Below are positions 54,117-62,554 of a stretch of 64,000 nucleotides of DNA, piece by piece. Below the pieces are notes generated by a model, which searched no databases, was not told where the DNA came from, and saw nothing but the letters and a program-made list of their open reading frames with translations. Location: NCBI RefSeq assembly GCF_008123965.1, contig NZ_VSTH01000018.1, forward strand, positions 62,001-126,000. The letters run 5' to 3'. Source of the DNA: Bradyrhizobium hipponense. GTDB taxonomy: Bacteria > Pseudomonadota > Alphaproteobacteria > Rhizobiales > Xanthobacteraceae. Positions within the stretch are counted from its first letter, which is position 1. Every line of letters begins with the position of its first letter. A program made the translations under genes and the position numbers.

Positions 54117-54830
54117 ATGCGCGCTTTGACAGCCTATTTCGTCGGTGCCGGATCGATTGTCGCGGCCATCGCCATTGGTCTCGGCGGCGGCATCGTCGCC
54201 GGCAATATCATGCATCCGGTCCCGCCCAAGCAGGGCCCGGACGCCGGCAAGATGGAGCGGCGCGCCGAACCCGCGACCGCTGTGACGACGACGTCGAGCG
54301 CGCCGTCCGAGCGCGTCCAGTATCTCACCGGCTCGCAAACATTCGGCGCGATGATCGCTGCGCCCGCGCAGGCGCAGGACGAAGCGAAGCTCGAAGCCAA
54401 GTCCGAGGCCAAGCCCGAGGCCAAGTCTGAGGCCCCACCTGCTCAGGCAAGCGTTGAACCGCCGACAGCGCCGGCTCCCCAAGCTGCCGCGGTCGAGCCG
54501 CGGAATGAGCCGTCAAAACCCGCACCGCCTGCGCAAGCCGCCGAGCAACAGGCCTCGACGCAGCCATCATCCTCGCCCGACAACGCCAATGCCAAAACCA
54601 GGGATTCCGATGTGAAGCGTGCGGCTTCCGAACGGCGCCGGGCGGAGCGCCGCGAGCGCTGGGTCGAGCGCCGCCGCTATGACTATCGGGATTCCCGCGG
54701 GATGCGCGCGTCTCCCGATTGGGACGATATCGCCCGCAACGTCCGCGAAGATTCCGATACGCGCGATGTCGCAAGGCGTCCGCGCGGCGGTTTCCCGCAG
54801 ATCAGGCTGTTCGGTCCCGACGACGACTGA
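54117..54830 (+). CDS. Membrane-anchored protein with Glu-Ala-Lys repeats, unknown
   Basis: A 237-residue protein: N-terminal membrane segment (AYFVGAGSIVAAIAIGLGGG), then a long disordered stretch with EAKSEAKPEAKSEA-type repeats, Pro/Ala-rich sequence, and a strongly Arg/Glu-rich end (RRRAERRERWVERRRYDYRD). No domain is recognised. GGAG eight bases before the ATG at 54117 sets the start; upstream in-frame residues overlap the previous gene. It could span the periplasm as a spacer; function is not inferred. Confidence 0.6.
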   Translation: MRALTAYFVGAGSIVAAIAIGLGGGIVAGNIMHPVPPKQGPDAGKMERRAEPATAVTTTSSAPSERVQYLTGSQTFGAMIAAPAQAQDEAKLEAKSEAKPEAKSEAPPAQASVEPPTAPAPQAAAVEPRNEPSKPAPPAQAAEQQASTQPSSSPDNANAKTRDSDVKRAASERRRAERRERWVERRRYDYRDSRGMRASPDWDDIARNVREDSDTRDVARRPRGGFPQIRLFGPDDD

Positions 54831-54922
54831 CCCTGTTGTCAGCCTCTGATCGGCAGGTCGGGGCGGCGTGGTGAGCGTGGTGACGCAGCGCGCTAGCAAG
54901 AATTACGCCTTGGATCCTGCCT

Positions 54923-55031
54923 CGTCGTCCCGGGATGCGTGCGCAGCACGCACGCCCGGAATCCATTCATCCGTAGCGACCGTGGCGAGATGGATTCCGG
55001 TTTCGCGCCCTAGGCGTGCCCCGAAATGACG
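54923..55031. repeat. Intergenic inverted repeat, family G
   Basis: CGTCGTCCCGGGATGCGTGC at the left, with GCGCAGCACGCACGCCCGGA and ATCCATTCATC, and at the right GAGATGGATTCCGG and CGTGCCCCGAAATGACG. The complementary inner parts (CCGGAATCCAT/ATGGATTCCGG) form the core. Only one copy is seen. It is downstream of the Glu-Ala-Lys protein gene and of the convergent Cys-rich gene. Confidence 0.85.
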
Positions 55032-55038
55032 TTTTCGC

Positions 55039-55263
55039 TCATCCGCCGTGCGACTCGACCACCTTGCGACAGCCGTCCGAGAGCTTCGTCTTGTTCTCGC
55101 GCAGGCATGCATTCATCTGCGGCGGCTTGCCGATATGTTCGGCGCAGAATTTGCTGGCGTCGCCGCGGCAGGTCATCTGCTCCTGCGGCGTGGGACCGGA
55201 TTGCGCGGTGGCGGGCAGAATGGCTGCGGCGAGCAGTAGCGCGGCCAGAACCGAAGTCTTCAT
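55039..55263 (-). CDS. Small exported cysteine-rich repeat protein
   Basis: A 74-residue protein: Sec signal (MKTSVLAALLLAAAILPATA) and a mature part of about 54 residues with four Cys in the spacing of the cysteine-rich repeat family (QMTCRGDASKFCAEH, NACLRENKTKLSDGCRK). Two disulfides in the periplasm are likely. AGAGGT precedes the ATG at 55263. Function is unknown; single-repeat members are common in Bradyrhizobium. Confidence 0.75.
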   Translation of the reverse strand: MKTSVLAALLLAAAILPATAQSGPTPQEQMTCRGDASKFCAEHIGKPPQMNACLRENKTKLSDGCRKVVESHGG

Positions 55264-55509
55264 GGAATACCTCTTTGGAATTGTCGTTGGGCCCGATTGG
55301 GGATCGAGCGGGCCGACCATCCCGCAGAGACCCGTCGCCGGTCCATGCCATGTTCATGGCATCGGAGAAGCGGCTCATCGCGACGCGCCGCCGGCTACCC
55401 CCATCTTCATGGCATGTATCGGCGCGCCGTCCTTTGCCATTGAGATCGTACGTCGGCTGCGAGACCCGGTGATTGCATCGGGGTGCCGAACGGGAAGCAG
55501 GAGAGCAAG

Positions 55510-55800
55510 ATGTCGAAACGAGCAGGGGCGCTAAGCGCCGGGTTGACGATCATGGCGCTGGTGGGCGCTGCAACGGTGTCGCTGGGCACAAGTCCGGCCC
55601 AGGCAGTGGTCTATTGCAAGACGGTCGGCGTGCCGAAGGGCTGCGTGGTGCGGCCGACCGCGGCGGTGGTGGTCGCACCGGTGGCGCCGGTCGCTGCGGC
55701 CGCGGTGATGACGCCCGGCGTCGGTGCGCCCGGCGTCGGCGTTCGCGCGGGGACACCGATGAATCGCGGCGGTCCCGTCAACCGCGTCGGCGTGCGCTGA
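55510..55800 (+). CDS. Small exported Val/Ala/Pro-rich protein
   Basis: A 96-residue protein: Sec signal (GALSAGLTIMALVGAATVSL, cleavage near PAQAVVYC) then a short Cys-containing start (YCKTVGVPKGCVVRP), and low-complexity Val/Ala/Pro and Gly-Val repeats (PGVGAPGVGVRAGTP). It has the make-up of an elastin-like surface peptide. GGAG lies just before the ATG. A GC stretch with a T-run (GGGGGCTTTTTT, 55923-55934) downstream may act as its terminator. Confidence 0.65.
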   Translation: MSKRAGALSAGLTIMALVGAATVSLGTSPAQAVVYCKTVGVPKGCVVRPTAAVVVAPVAPVAAAAVMTPGVGAPGVGVRAGTPMNRGGPVNRVGVR

Positions 55801-55933
55801 TAGGTCGTTGGTTTGAATTGATTGTGTCGCTTCGGGCTGGGATCCCTTGCGAGCGCCCCCCGTCCTCCGCAGGCAAAATCCCGCCCGATCCCTCTCTCCG
55901 TGCGCCCCACACGTTTCGGGGAGGGGGCTTTTT

Positions 55934-57886
55934 TCAGTCCGCGGCCGCATCGCTGTCGGGAAAACGCTGCGGCAATTGCAGCCGCACGCATGTGCCCGAG
56001 GTGCCCGAACTCAGATCGAGCGCCGCTCCGCAGCGCGCTGCGCGACTTTTCATGTTGCGCAAGCCGCGCGCCGTCTGGCCTGCGCTCACGGCTTCGCCGT
56101 TTCCGGTCTGCGCAAAACCGCCGCCGTCGTCCGCGACACTGATCACGCCATACGGCCCATGGCCATCCGCTTGGCCATCCCCTTGGCCATCGTCGAGCGT
56201 CTCGATGGTGACCGTGATGTGGCGCGCCTCGGCGTGCTTGACCGCATTGGTCACGGCCTCGTCGAGGACGCGTACGATCTGGATGACGTGCCATGGCCGC
56301 AACTCGGGGTGCAACGGCAGCCCTTGCGGCGTCGCAACCCGCCAGTCGAGGACGATGTCGTGCGGTCGCAATTGCATCGCTGCCCGCTCGCGCCAGGAGC
56401 CGAGCGCCAGCATCAGGTCGCCGCCGATGTCGTCCATGGAATCGATGACGAGGCGAAGATCCTTCAGCGCGGCGCGGGCCGCATTGGTGATGGTCGCGCC
56501 CTCGTGTCCGCGCTCGGAGAGCGCGACGATGCTGACGAGCTGGCCGCCGAGGCCGTCATGCAGGTCGCGCATCAGCCGCGTGCGCTCGTTGGCGAGCGCC
56601 GCGGCCCGCGCGCGCTCCTCCTCGCGGACGAAGCTCGCCTTCAGCCGCTCCTCGGCCTCGCGCACCCGCGTCACCAATTGCCCGGCAAAGCTGTCGACCT
56701 GGTTCAGCGCGCGGGCGAAGCGCCAGGTCAGCCCGGCGCCGATTGCGACCAGCATCGCCGAATAGGACAGCCGCGACAGGAAGATGCGCTCGTTGGGCAT
56801 GATCTCGAAGACCGAAAGCATGTCGTGGATCCAGCACGTCAGCACGATGGTCACTGCGCAACCGAGCGTGAAGCTCGCCGCATCCCGCCGCCGCACCACC
56901 TGTGCCGCCGTGATGCCGGCCATCAGCAACAGGCAGATGCCGACCGTTGGAATGCCGAGGACCAGGAAGAGAATGCGCGGCAGCGGCGGACCTCCCAGCA
57001 GTCCCACCACAAACACCACGACGCCGGGCACGAATAGCAGCGTGGCGTAACGAGGCCAGCGCCAACCGAAGAACATCAGGGCGAACACGACGATCAGGGC
57101 GCTCTCGATCGGGGCCGACGCCAGCAGCACTGCGGCGAGCCGCGACGAGGCTGCCGGCGGCACCGGCGCCGGCAGGAATGCCTGGACGACGCCGAGCAGC
57201 ATCGCCGCCGCCAGCACGCCATAGACCGGCTCGTGGCGCCGCATCAGCCACATGATCGCGAGGATGACGGCGAGGATCGATTGCCAGGCGGAGAACACCA
57301 CCGGCAGCGTAACGAACAGCAGCGTGCGCGTCTCGTAGGCCGGGCGCAGGTTCGCATCCGGCCCGACATAGACGGCGTCGAGAAAGCCTTTCAGCGGTCC
57401 CCATACGAACAGCCGCACCGTGATCTGGTTGCTGCCGTCGCGAAGCAGCGAGGACGGAATCGGCGCAATCTGCGGCGTGTTGCGGTCGGGCCGGTTGGCA
57501 TTGGCATCGCGCCGGGAGTCGAGCACGACGACGCCGTTGACGGCGACCTCAACTGCATTGCTGAAGCGCGGCAGGAAGACCGACCACCCCGGATCGCCGC
57601 TTTGGAAGGTGAAGGCGCCGCTGTAGAGCGGCGGGTCGGCCAGCGAATAGCGCGATGACGTGAAGTGCGGCAACGTCACGGTGCGTGTCGCGCCGTCCTC
57701 CCGCAATGAAAAGTCGTTCACGGCAAAATCGTCGGGGTCGCTCGGCTGAAGCAGCCGCAGTCCGAGAACGGTGGCGATCACGATCAGCGCCTGGAGCAGC
57801 AGATAAGGCACGAGGCGCGACATAAGCCGCCGGCGCCGCGCGCGGGTGGGGGCCTTCGCCGCGACTTCACTCACGGCCTGGCTCAC
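55934..57886 (-). CDS. Sensor histidine kinase, 7TMR-type, HisKA_3
   Basis: A 650-residue membrane sensor kinase. An N-terminal segment is followed by a beta-rich periplasmic domain (about 45-190) resembling 7TMR-DISM extracellular modules, then about seven membrane segments (about 200-410). The cytosolic part has a HisKA_3 dimerisation helix with the phospho-accepting His in RLMRDLHDGLGGQLVSI and an HATPase_c domain with DEAVTNAVKHAE (N box) and SVADDGGGF (G1). It is NarL-type. It starts at GTG 57886, overlapping the response-regulator stop in GTGA. The ligand is unknown; 7TMR sensors often detect carbohydrates or small organic molecules. Confidence 0.9.
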   Translation of the reverse strand: MSQAVSEVAAKAPTRARRRRLMSRLVPYLLLQALIVIATVLGLRLLQPSDPDDFAVNDFSLREDGATRTVTLPHFTSSRYSLADPPLYSGAFTFQSGDPGWSVFLPRFSNAVEVAVNGVVVLDSRRDANANRPDRNTPQIAPIPSSLLRDGSNQITVRLFVWGPLKGFLDAVYVGPDANLRPAYETRTLLFVTLPVVFSAWQSILAVILAIMWLMRRHEPVYGVLAAAMLLGVVQAFLPAPVPPAASSRLAAVLLASAPIESALIVVFALMFFGWRWPRYATLLFVPGVVVFVVGLLGGPPLPRILFLVLGIPTVGICLLLMAGITAAQVVRRRDAASFTLGCAVTIVLTCWIHDMLSVFEIMPNERIFLSRLSYSAMLVAIGAGLTWRFARALNQVDSFAGQLVTRVREAEERLKASFVREEERARAAALANERTRLMRDLHDGLGGQLVSIVALSERGHEGATITNAARAALKDLRLVIDSMDDIGGDLMLALGSWRERAAMQLRPHDIVLDWRVATPQGLPLHPELRPWHVIQIVRVLDEAVTNAVKHAEARHITVTIETLDDGQGDGQADGHGPYGVISVADDGGGFAQTGNGEAVSAGQTARGLRNMKSRAARCGAALDLSSGTSGTCVRLQLPQRFPDSDAAAD

Positions 57887-58566
57887 AGCTTGATCAGGCC
57901 CTGCTGCACCGCCTCGAACACCGCCTCGCCGCGCGTATGCACCTCGAGCTTGCGATAGATGTTCTTGATGTGCCCGGGCACGGTCTGCCGCGACAGGCCG
58001 AGATGGCTTGCGATCTCGGCGTAGCTGAAACCTTTGGCGATGCCCCAGAGGATGTCGATCTCGCGCGGGGTGAGCTTTGCGGTGTTGAGCACGGGTCCGG
58101 GCGGCGGCTCGGCCGAGCCCTGCGCGGTACCCTGCGTCCTGCGCACGATGAAGCGCGCGATCGACGCCGAGATCGGCGAATGCCCGGCGACCAGATCCCG
58201 CACCGTGGTGGCGATGTCGGTCGGGAAGGCGTCCTTGAGCAAATAGCCGGTCGCGCCCACTGTGATCGCCGAGATCACACTCTCTTCGTCTCCGAGCGCG
58301 GAGATCACCATGATCTCGGTGTCGGGCAGGCGCCGCCTGGTCTCGCGGATCAGCTCGATCCCATGGCCGTCGGGCAGCCGCAGATCGGTCAGGAGCACGC
58401 GCGGCGCGGCCTCGCCGAGCGCCCTGCGGGCTTCGCCGAGCGTGCCCGCCGTACGCACTTCGTAACCGGCCTTGACCAGCGCGTCCTGAAGGCGCCAGCA
58501 GGTCGGCGCGTCGTCCTCGACGAGGAGGATGGTGATGGTCTCACCCGTCTCGCCCTGTTCGGTCAT
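57883..58566 (-). CDS. LuxR/NarL-type response regulator
   Basis: A 227-residue response regulator: receiver domain (about 10-125) with the acidic pair in LLVEDDAP, the phospho-Asp in LLTDLRLPDGHG and the conserved Lys in YLLKDAF, then a LuxR-type helix-turn-helix (LTPREIDILWGIAKGFSYAE, LGLSRQTVPGHIKNIYRKL). The motif QTVPGH differs from the usual QTVKNH. It is first in the pair and overlaps the kinase start by four bases, so they are translationally coupled. ATG 58566 has GGGA eight bases upstream. Targets are unknown. Confidence 0.92.
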   Translation of the reverse strand: MTEQGETGETITILLVEDDAPTCWRLQDALVKAGYEVRTAGTLGEARRALGEAAPRVLLTDLRLPDGHGIELIRETRRRLPDTEIMVISALGDEESVISAITVGATGYLLKDAFPTDIATTVRDLVAGHSPISASIARFIVRRTQGTAQGSAEPPPGPVLNTAKLTPREIDILWGIAKGFSYAEIASHLGLSRQTVPGHIKNIYRKLEVHTRGEAVFEAVQQGLIKL

Positions 58567-58749
58567 GATCATCGTCCCGCACCGCGTGTCCCCCACGGCG
58601 CAAGGCAAGTTTAGCCGCCGCGCGGATGCCGCGACACCCATAATCATGGGGTCGCGATGAGAGGGATCGCATATTTCGTAGGGTGACGTATCGTTTCCCG
58701 CCTCTTCTGTTTCTGCGGATAGAGACAGGTGGGTTGCGCGATGCCCACC

Positions 58750-59001
58750 CTATGAAACGTCAACCCGCGGCGGCGGATAGCGCCGCGCCAGCATCGACAG
58801 CGACAGCTGCCGCTCGTCCTCCGCCAGCTCCAGATAGGCCAGCACCAGCGGCCGCTTCCAGTCACCGACTCCGAAATCCATCGCCGTCCATTTCTGCGGC
58901 TCGGGTCCTTCGAGCCCCCGCACCCAGACGAAGAAGCGAGGAAGGTCGTCGGCGTCCGCTACCGTCGTGCGTCTCCTGGCCATCAAAACTGCTCGCTGCA
59001 T
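58750..59001 (-). CDS. Small cytosolic protein, unknown
   Basis: An 83-residue protein, MQRAVLMARRRTTVADADDL, with DLPRFFVWVRGLEG and FGVGDWKRPLVLAYLELAED in the middle. Start may be 59001 or 58983. No family is recognised. A hairpin of GGTGGG/CCCACC lies just past the stop codon (58730-58752) and may act in termination. It has the codon pattern of its neighbours, so it is likely real, but it lies next to the rearranged region and could be a shortened gene. Confidence 0.45.
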   Translation of the reverse strand: MQRAVLMARRRTTVADADDLPRFFVWVRGLEGPEPQKWTAMDFGVGDWKRPLVLAYLELAEDERQLSLSMLARRYPPPRVDVS

Positions 59002-59118
59002 CAACACGCGTTGCGGCACGATATAGGAAGCCGCCCGGCGAAGTCGAACCCGCGGAGGGGCGTCGTGCCGGCAAGTATGCCGTCCACTATGGGTGAAATG
59101 TACGGCGGCACGCTCGCG

Positions 59119-59850
59119 TCACTGCCAGAGCTCGCAGACCGCAACCCGATTGATGTCGGCGAGCCGCCGGCTCGCATCGCCCTCCAGATCGAGGCTCGCG
59201 ACCAGCGTCAGCAGGCGATGATAGGCATTGCTGGCGATTTCGACCGGCAGCGGGGCTTCGTCGAACGTCTCGACATAGCTCCCGACGAGGCCGACGCCGC
59301 TGCCGAGACCAAATGTCCCTGACATCGCCCATCCGCAGGACGTCAACGGCGAGCCGCCGGCTGTTCTGAGGCTACGCGTGCCCATCGACCAAACACTCAA
59401 AGGCGCTGGCTTCAACGATGCGGCAGACATGCTTGCTGCATCCTCGTCGGACCGGGCCGCGCTCATGGCGGTCCGGGAGAGACGCCCGCAACCGGCACGT
59501 GACGAGAAGATGGTAGTTGTGAACGGGCTCGCAATCGCTGCTCTCGCGGAAAGCGGACGAATCCTGAACCAAGCGGAATTCGTCAGTTCGGCAAAAGCTT
59601 CCGCAGAGCGCCAGGTCGTGCGGCGTTGGCCCGGCGTCAGGTCGGTGCCTTCGAGGCCGAGCCACAAACCGAGCGCGACAAACCCATGCACCGTCAACTG
59701 GTGTGCCGTGGTCGGAACACCGCTGGTCTGGATGACCGGCTGCCAGTAGATCAACACAATCCACAGCGCCGTCGCGGGCGCAAGCCATAGCGGACTGCGC
59801 CATCCCTGGCGCGTGGAGCCTGTATCGGCCTGAACGATTGAGACTGTCAT
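59119..59850 (-). pseudogene. Chimeric reading frame: truncated membrane protein joined to foreign segments
   Basis: A 243-residue open frame whose first about 78 residues are a genuine-looking membrane protein start: [16 protein letters not shown], a membrane segment ([18 protein letters not shown]), then [18 protein letters not shown] and [16 protein letters not shown] precedes the ATG at 59850. From about 59615 down to 59280 the frame is antisense to a DUF255 fragment, then it continues with sequence of unknown origin (VETFDEAPLPVEIASN to CELWQ). The gene is cut off after TTW. Whether the chimera is translated is unknown. Confidence 0.6.
59279..59615 (+). pseudogene. Inverted fragment of a DUF255 thioredoxin-domain gene
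   Basis: The plus strand reads LPRPNVPDIAHPQDVNGEPP, then [19 protein letters not shown], then [20 protein letters not shown] and [19 protein letters not shown]. This matches the middle to late part of DUF255 (YyaL/spermatogenesis-associated 20-like) proteins, whose usual text is LDDKVLTxWNGLMIAALARAG; the Trp of the WNGL motif is missing (VVNGLA). It has no start of its own and ends abruptly near SAKASAE. Since the N-terminal part of a DUF255 gene is at 59885-60991 on the opposite strand, this piece is inverted relative to it. Confidence 0.75.
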
Positions 59851-59884
59851 GTTGTCGCCTCCTCGTGGCAACTTTGCTAGTCAA

Positions 59885-60991
59885 AACCGGGGCCAACATG
59901 TCCCTTGCCAGATACCGGGCGGTCTCCAGGGCAATTTCCTGGTAGAGCGGCTTCTTGGTGAGCTGGAACGCCGTCGAATACAGTTGCCGGAGCTGCGCAT
60001 TGTCGTACAGCATTTTCTCGAAATGCGGGACCGACCACGACGGCTCGGTGCTGTAGCGATGGAAACAGCCGGCAAGCTGATCGTGGATGCCGCCGAAGGC
60101 GACAGCATCGAGCGTTGCCAAGACGTTCGATAGAGCGCCCGGCGTGTGATTGAGCTGATAGTCGGTCAGCAGCAGAAGAAGTCGCGGCGAGTTGGGAAAC
60201 TTGGTGCCACCGCGATCTGCAAACCCGCCCTGCAGCGCATCAAATTGCGGCAAGAGCTTATCGCGAGCCTTGGTTAGCCACGCGCCAGGATCAACCGGCG
60301 CGGTGCCTTGGCTGCTCATGGCTGACTGCAGGCGCCGTAGCGCGATCGTGACGTTTTCGCCAACGCCGAGCACTTTGGCCCGGTCGGACGCCCATGCCTG
60401 ATTGAGCGCGGCGAGAATGGTTGGAAATCCCGGGCCGGCTCGCGGGTCATCCTTTGGCGGGAAATAGCTGCCCGCATAGAACGGCTTCAGATCAGGGGTC
60501 AGAAACAGATTGTTCGGCCAGCCGCCGCCGCCGGTCATGATCTCGCGCGCATGCATGTAGATGCGATCCACATCAGGCCGCTCTTCGCTGTCGACCTTCA
60601 CGTTGATGAACCATCGGTTCATCAGTTTCGCGATGTCCGGATTCGAGTAGATCGTCCGCTCGGCAACATGGCACCAGAAGCACGTGCTGTAGCCAATCGA
60701 GAGGAAGATAGGTTTGTTCTCGCTTTTTGCCTTCGCGAAGGCCTCGGGACCCCAAGGATACCAGTCGACCGGATTGTGGGCGTGCAGCAGCAAATAGGGA
60801 TCGTTGGAGTCGATCAGCTTGTTGGTGTGTTCGTATTGGGCGGTGGAACGATCGCGGGAAGTGTCCCCGCTTGCTGCATTGTCGGCCATCGCCGCATGTG
60901 TGTGAGGCCAAGCCATGCCGGCCACGACGGCAAGGCCGATGTGACTTGGCTTCAAAAGACGCTTAACCAGACCGACTACGGACTCCGTCAT
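59885..60991 (-). pseudogene. DUF255 thioredoxin-domain protein, truncated N-terminal part
   Basis: About 369 residues of a DUF255 protein (SSP411/YyaL-like): N-terminal membrane segment ([20 protein letters not shown]), then the family opening [25 protein letters not shown], the thioredoxin-like [16 protein letters not shown] with CxxC, and [21 protein letters not shown]. It goes on to [20 protein letters not shown] and [12 protein letters not shown], then breaks off at [11 protein letters not shown]. After this the frame stays open to 59372 with unrelated sequence. About 300 residues of a normal protein are missing. Members are probable redox or sugar-epimerase-like proteins. The ATG at 60991 has AGGATGATCAGG upstream; in-frame starts at 61000 and 61077 also exist. 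Confidence 0.8.
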
Positions 60992-61079
60992 CCTGATCAT
61001 CCTTGTTGATGACAGTCGGCACATGAAGCCTTTGGGCGACGTCACCCCCACGAGCTTGGACCAATCGTCGAGCGTCATA

Positions 61080-61205
61080 TCAGGCGATGATCTTGACGCC
61101 CTTCCAGAACGCGACCTTGCCCGCGATCTTGGATGCTGCGGGCCTGGGGCTGGGATAATACCACGCGGGGTCGAGGTTTTCTCCATCTCCAACGACAACG
61201 GCACC
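61080..61205 (-). pseudogene. C-terminal remnant of a DUF427 gene
   Basis: Immediately after the redoxin stop, the same minus frame reads on as [20 protein letters not shown], then [20 protein letters not shown] and a stop. This is the C-terminal end of DUF427 proteins (typical text AWYYPxPxxAAxxIxGxVAFWxGV). There is no start codon or N-terminal two thirds, so it is a leftover. It lies between the redoxin and the truncated DUF255 gene. Confidence 0.7.
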
Positions 61206-61754
61206 CTACAGGTCCCTCACTTCGCCACGCGCGGGATAATGGTTCTTCAGAACATAGTCGATCGCAGCAAGAATGTCGGAGAAGTGCGGGCGCGCAAATG
61301 GCATGGTTTGGACGCTGCCGAAGTAGAGTGTGCCATCCGGCCGGATCAGGTAAAGCGCCGGCTCGGAGAAGCGCGGCGGCTCCTCAACCCCGGCCGAGGT
61401 CATGCCGCGTCCCGACGAAATGAACAATCCCCAGCTACGGGCGGTGGCGAGGTCGAGGCCATAGCCGATGCGCAGCCGGGACAATTCCCAGGCTTCCTTG
61501 GTCTGAATTGCTCGTTGCTTCGAGTCGGACGATATGGCCACCACTGCAACGCCGCGCTTATCGAACTCGTCAAGCTTCGATTCGAGTTCTCTTAGCTGGG
61601 TTTTGCAAATGGGGCAGTGAAGACCGCGATAAAACACGAGAAGCGTAAAATGCTGCGGCCTCTCGCTTCTGAGATCAAACAGACCACCGCCGGCTAGGTT
61701 GACATTGAGCGGCGGAACGGGCTGGCGTGGAAACAGTGGTACGAGATCAGTCAT
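61206..61754 (-). CDS. Redoxin (AhpC/TSA-like peroxiredoxin)
   Basis: A 182-residue peroxiredoxin-like protein of the AhpC/TSA superfamily. It starts [20 protein letters not shown]; the active site is [21 protein letters not shown], with a CPxC arrangement (Cys-Pro-Ile-Cys) instead of the single peroxidatic Cys seen in typical Prx. [19 protein letters not shown] and [17 protein letters not shown] are family features. It should reduce peroxides or act as a thiol reductase in the cytosol. AAAGGATG lies upstream. It is downstream of nrsF by about 130 bp and may be part of the sigma factor regulon. Confidence 0.87.
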   Translation of the reverse strand: MTDLVPLFPRQPVPPLNVNLAGGGLFDLRSERPQHFTLLVFYRGLHCPICKTQLRELESKLDEFDKRGVAVVAISSDSKQRAIQTKEAWELSRLRIGYGLDLATARSWGLFISSGRGMTSAGVEEPPRFSEPALYLIRPDGTLYFGSVQTMPFARPHFSDILAAIDYVLKNHYPARGEVRDL

Positions 61755-61882
61755 GTGATGTCATCCTTTCAGTGTCTTTCATCGATCAGAACCGTGCTTT
61801 GAGGCTCGCGATCCTGCTGACGTTTTGGCCGGATGTTGCCCAAGGAGAGAGGCCCGTTGTCAAGAACCGGTTCGAGTAGGCC

Positions 61883-62554
61883 TCAGTCCCGGGCATAAAG
61901 CGTTCGCGGCGCCACCCATCGAAACATTTTCCGGCCGAACACGCCCGCGAGCCCAACAAACAGGACCGCCGTGCCGAAGTTCCACATCAGGATCATCACC
62001 GTCGCATCGATGACGTGGAATAACGACAGCGCTGTTGCCGTGATGGCGGCGACCGCCAGGCTGCCCATGAAGGTCGCGGCAATCGGACGGAGCGGCGCCG
62101 CGTAACGCAGCATCACGAGCATGGCGAGTGACAATGGCAGGCTCGTGAGCACGAGCGTGGCGAAGCAACGCGTGGCCTCGCCAAGGCTCATGCCATCAGG
62201 TCCGATCGCAACCCATTGCGTGAGGCACTGATAGCCGACATTCGAGAGCCACACGATCAGCACAGGCATGGGCAGCAGAAGCCACATGCGCGACCGGTCG
62301 GGGAGGCTGACCAGGAAGGCGGCAATTGCCGCCAGCGCACCCGTCAGAGCTGCAGCTGACATGCTGACGACAAAGGCTGGCTCCTGCAGCCGCTGCACCA
62401 GGTCGGGGCGAATTCCCTGGTTGACGGCCAGCAGCGTCAAGACGACCGCTGCAAGCAGGAGCCAGCACGCCGCCCGCATCACCGGCGGCCGCAGCCGCCG
62501 CACCGGCGTGGCGTTCGCCGCAAGGGATGCAATGAGATCGGGTGTCTTGATCAC
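61883..62554 (-). CDS. nrsF: NrsF-family (DUF1109) anti-sigma factor
   Basis: A 223-residue inner-membrane protein of the NrsF/DUF1109 family. It has about six membrane segments and a short cytosolic N-terminus (MIKTPDLIASLAANATPVRR), the part that binds the sigma factor. Two cysteines in SNVGYQCLTQW and EATRCFATLVL lie between segments; known NrsF proteins sense metal or oxidative stress through such cysteines (Caulobacter SigF system). The start is GTG 62554, overlapping the sigma factor stop in GTGA, so the pair is translationally coupled. It is the last gene of the overlapped block. Confidence 0.88.
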   Translation of the reverse strand: MIKTPDLIASLAANATPVRRLRPPVMRAACWLLLAAVVLTLLAVNQGIRPDLVQRLQEPAFVVSMSAAALTGALAAIAAFLVSLPDRSRMWLLLPMPVLIVWLSNVGYQCLTQWVAIGPDGMSLGEATRCFATLVLTSLPLSLAMLVMLRYAAPLRPIAATFMGSLAVAAITATALSLFHVIDATVMILMWNFGTAVLFVGLAGVFGRKMFRWVAPRTLYARD

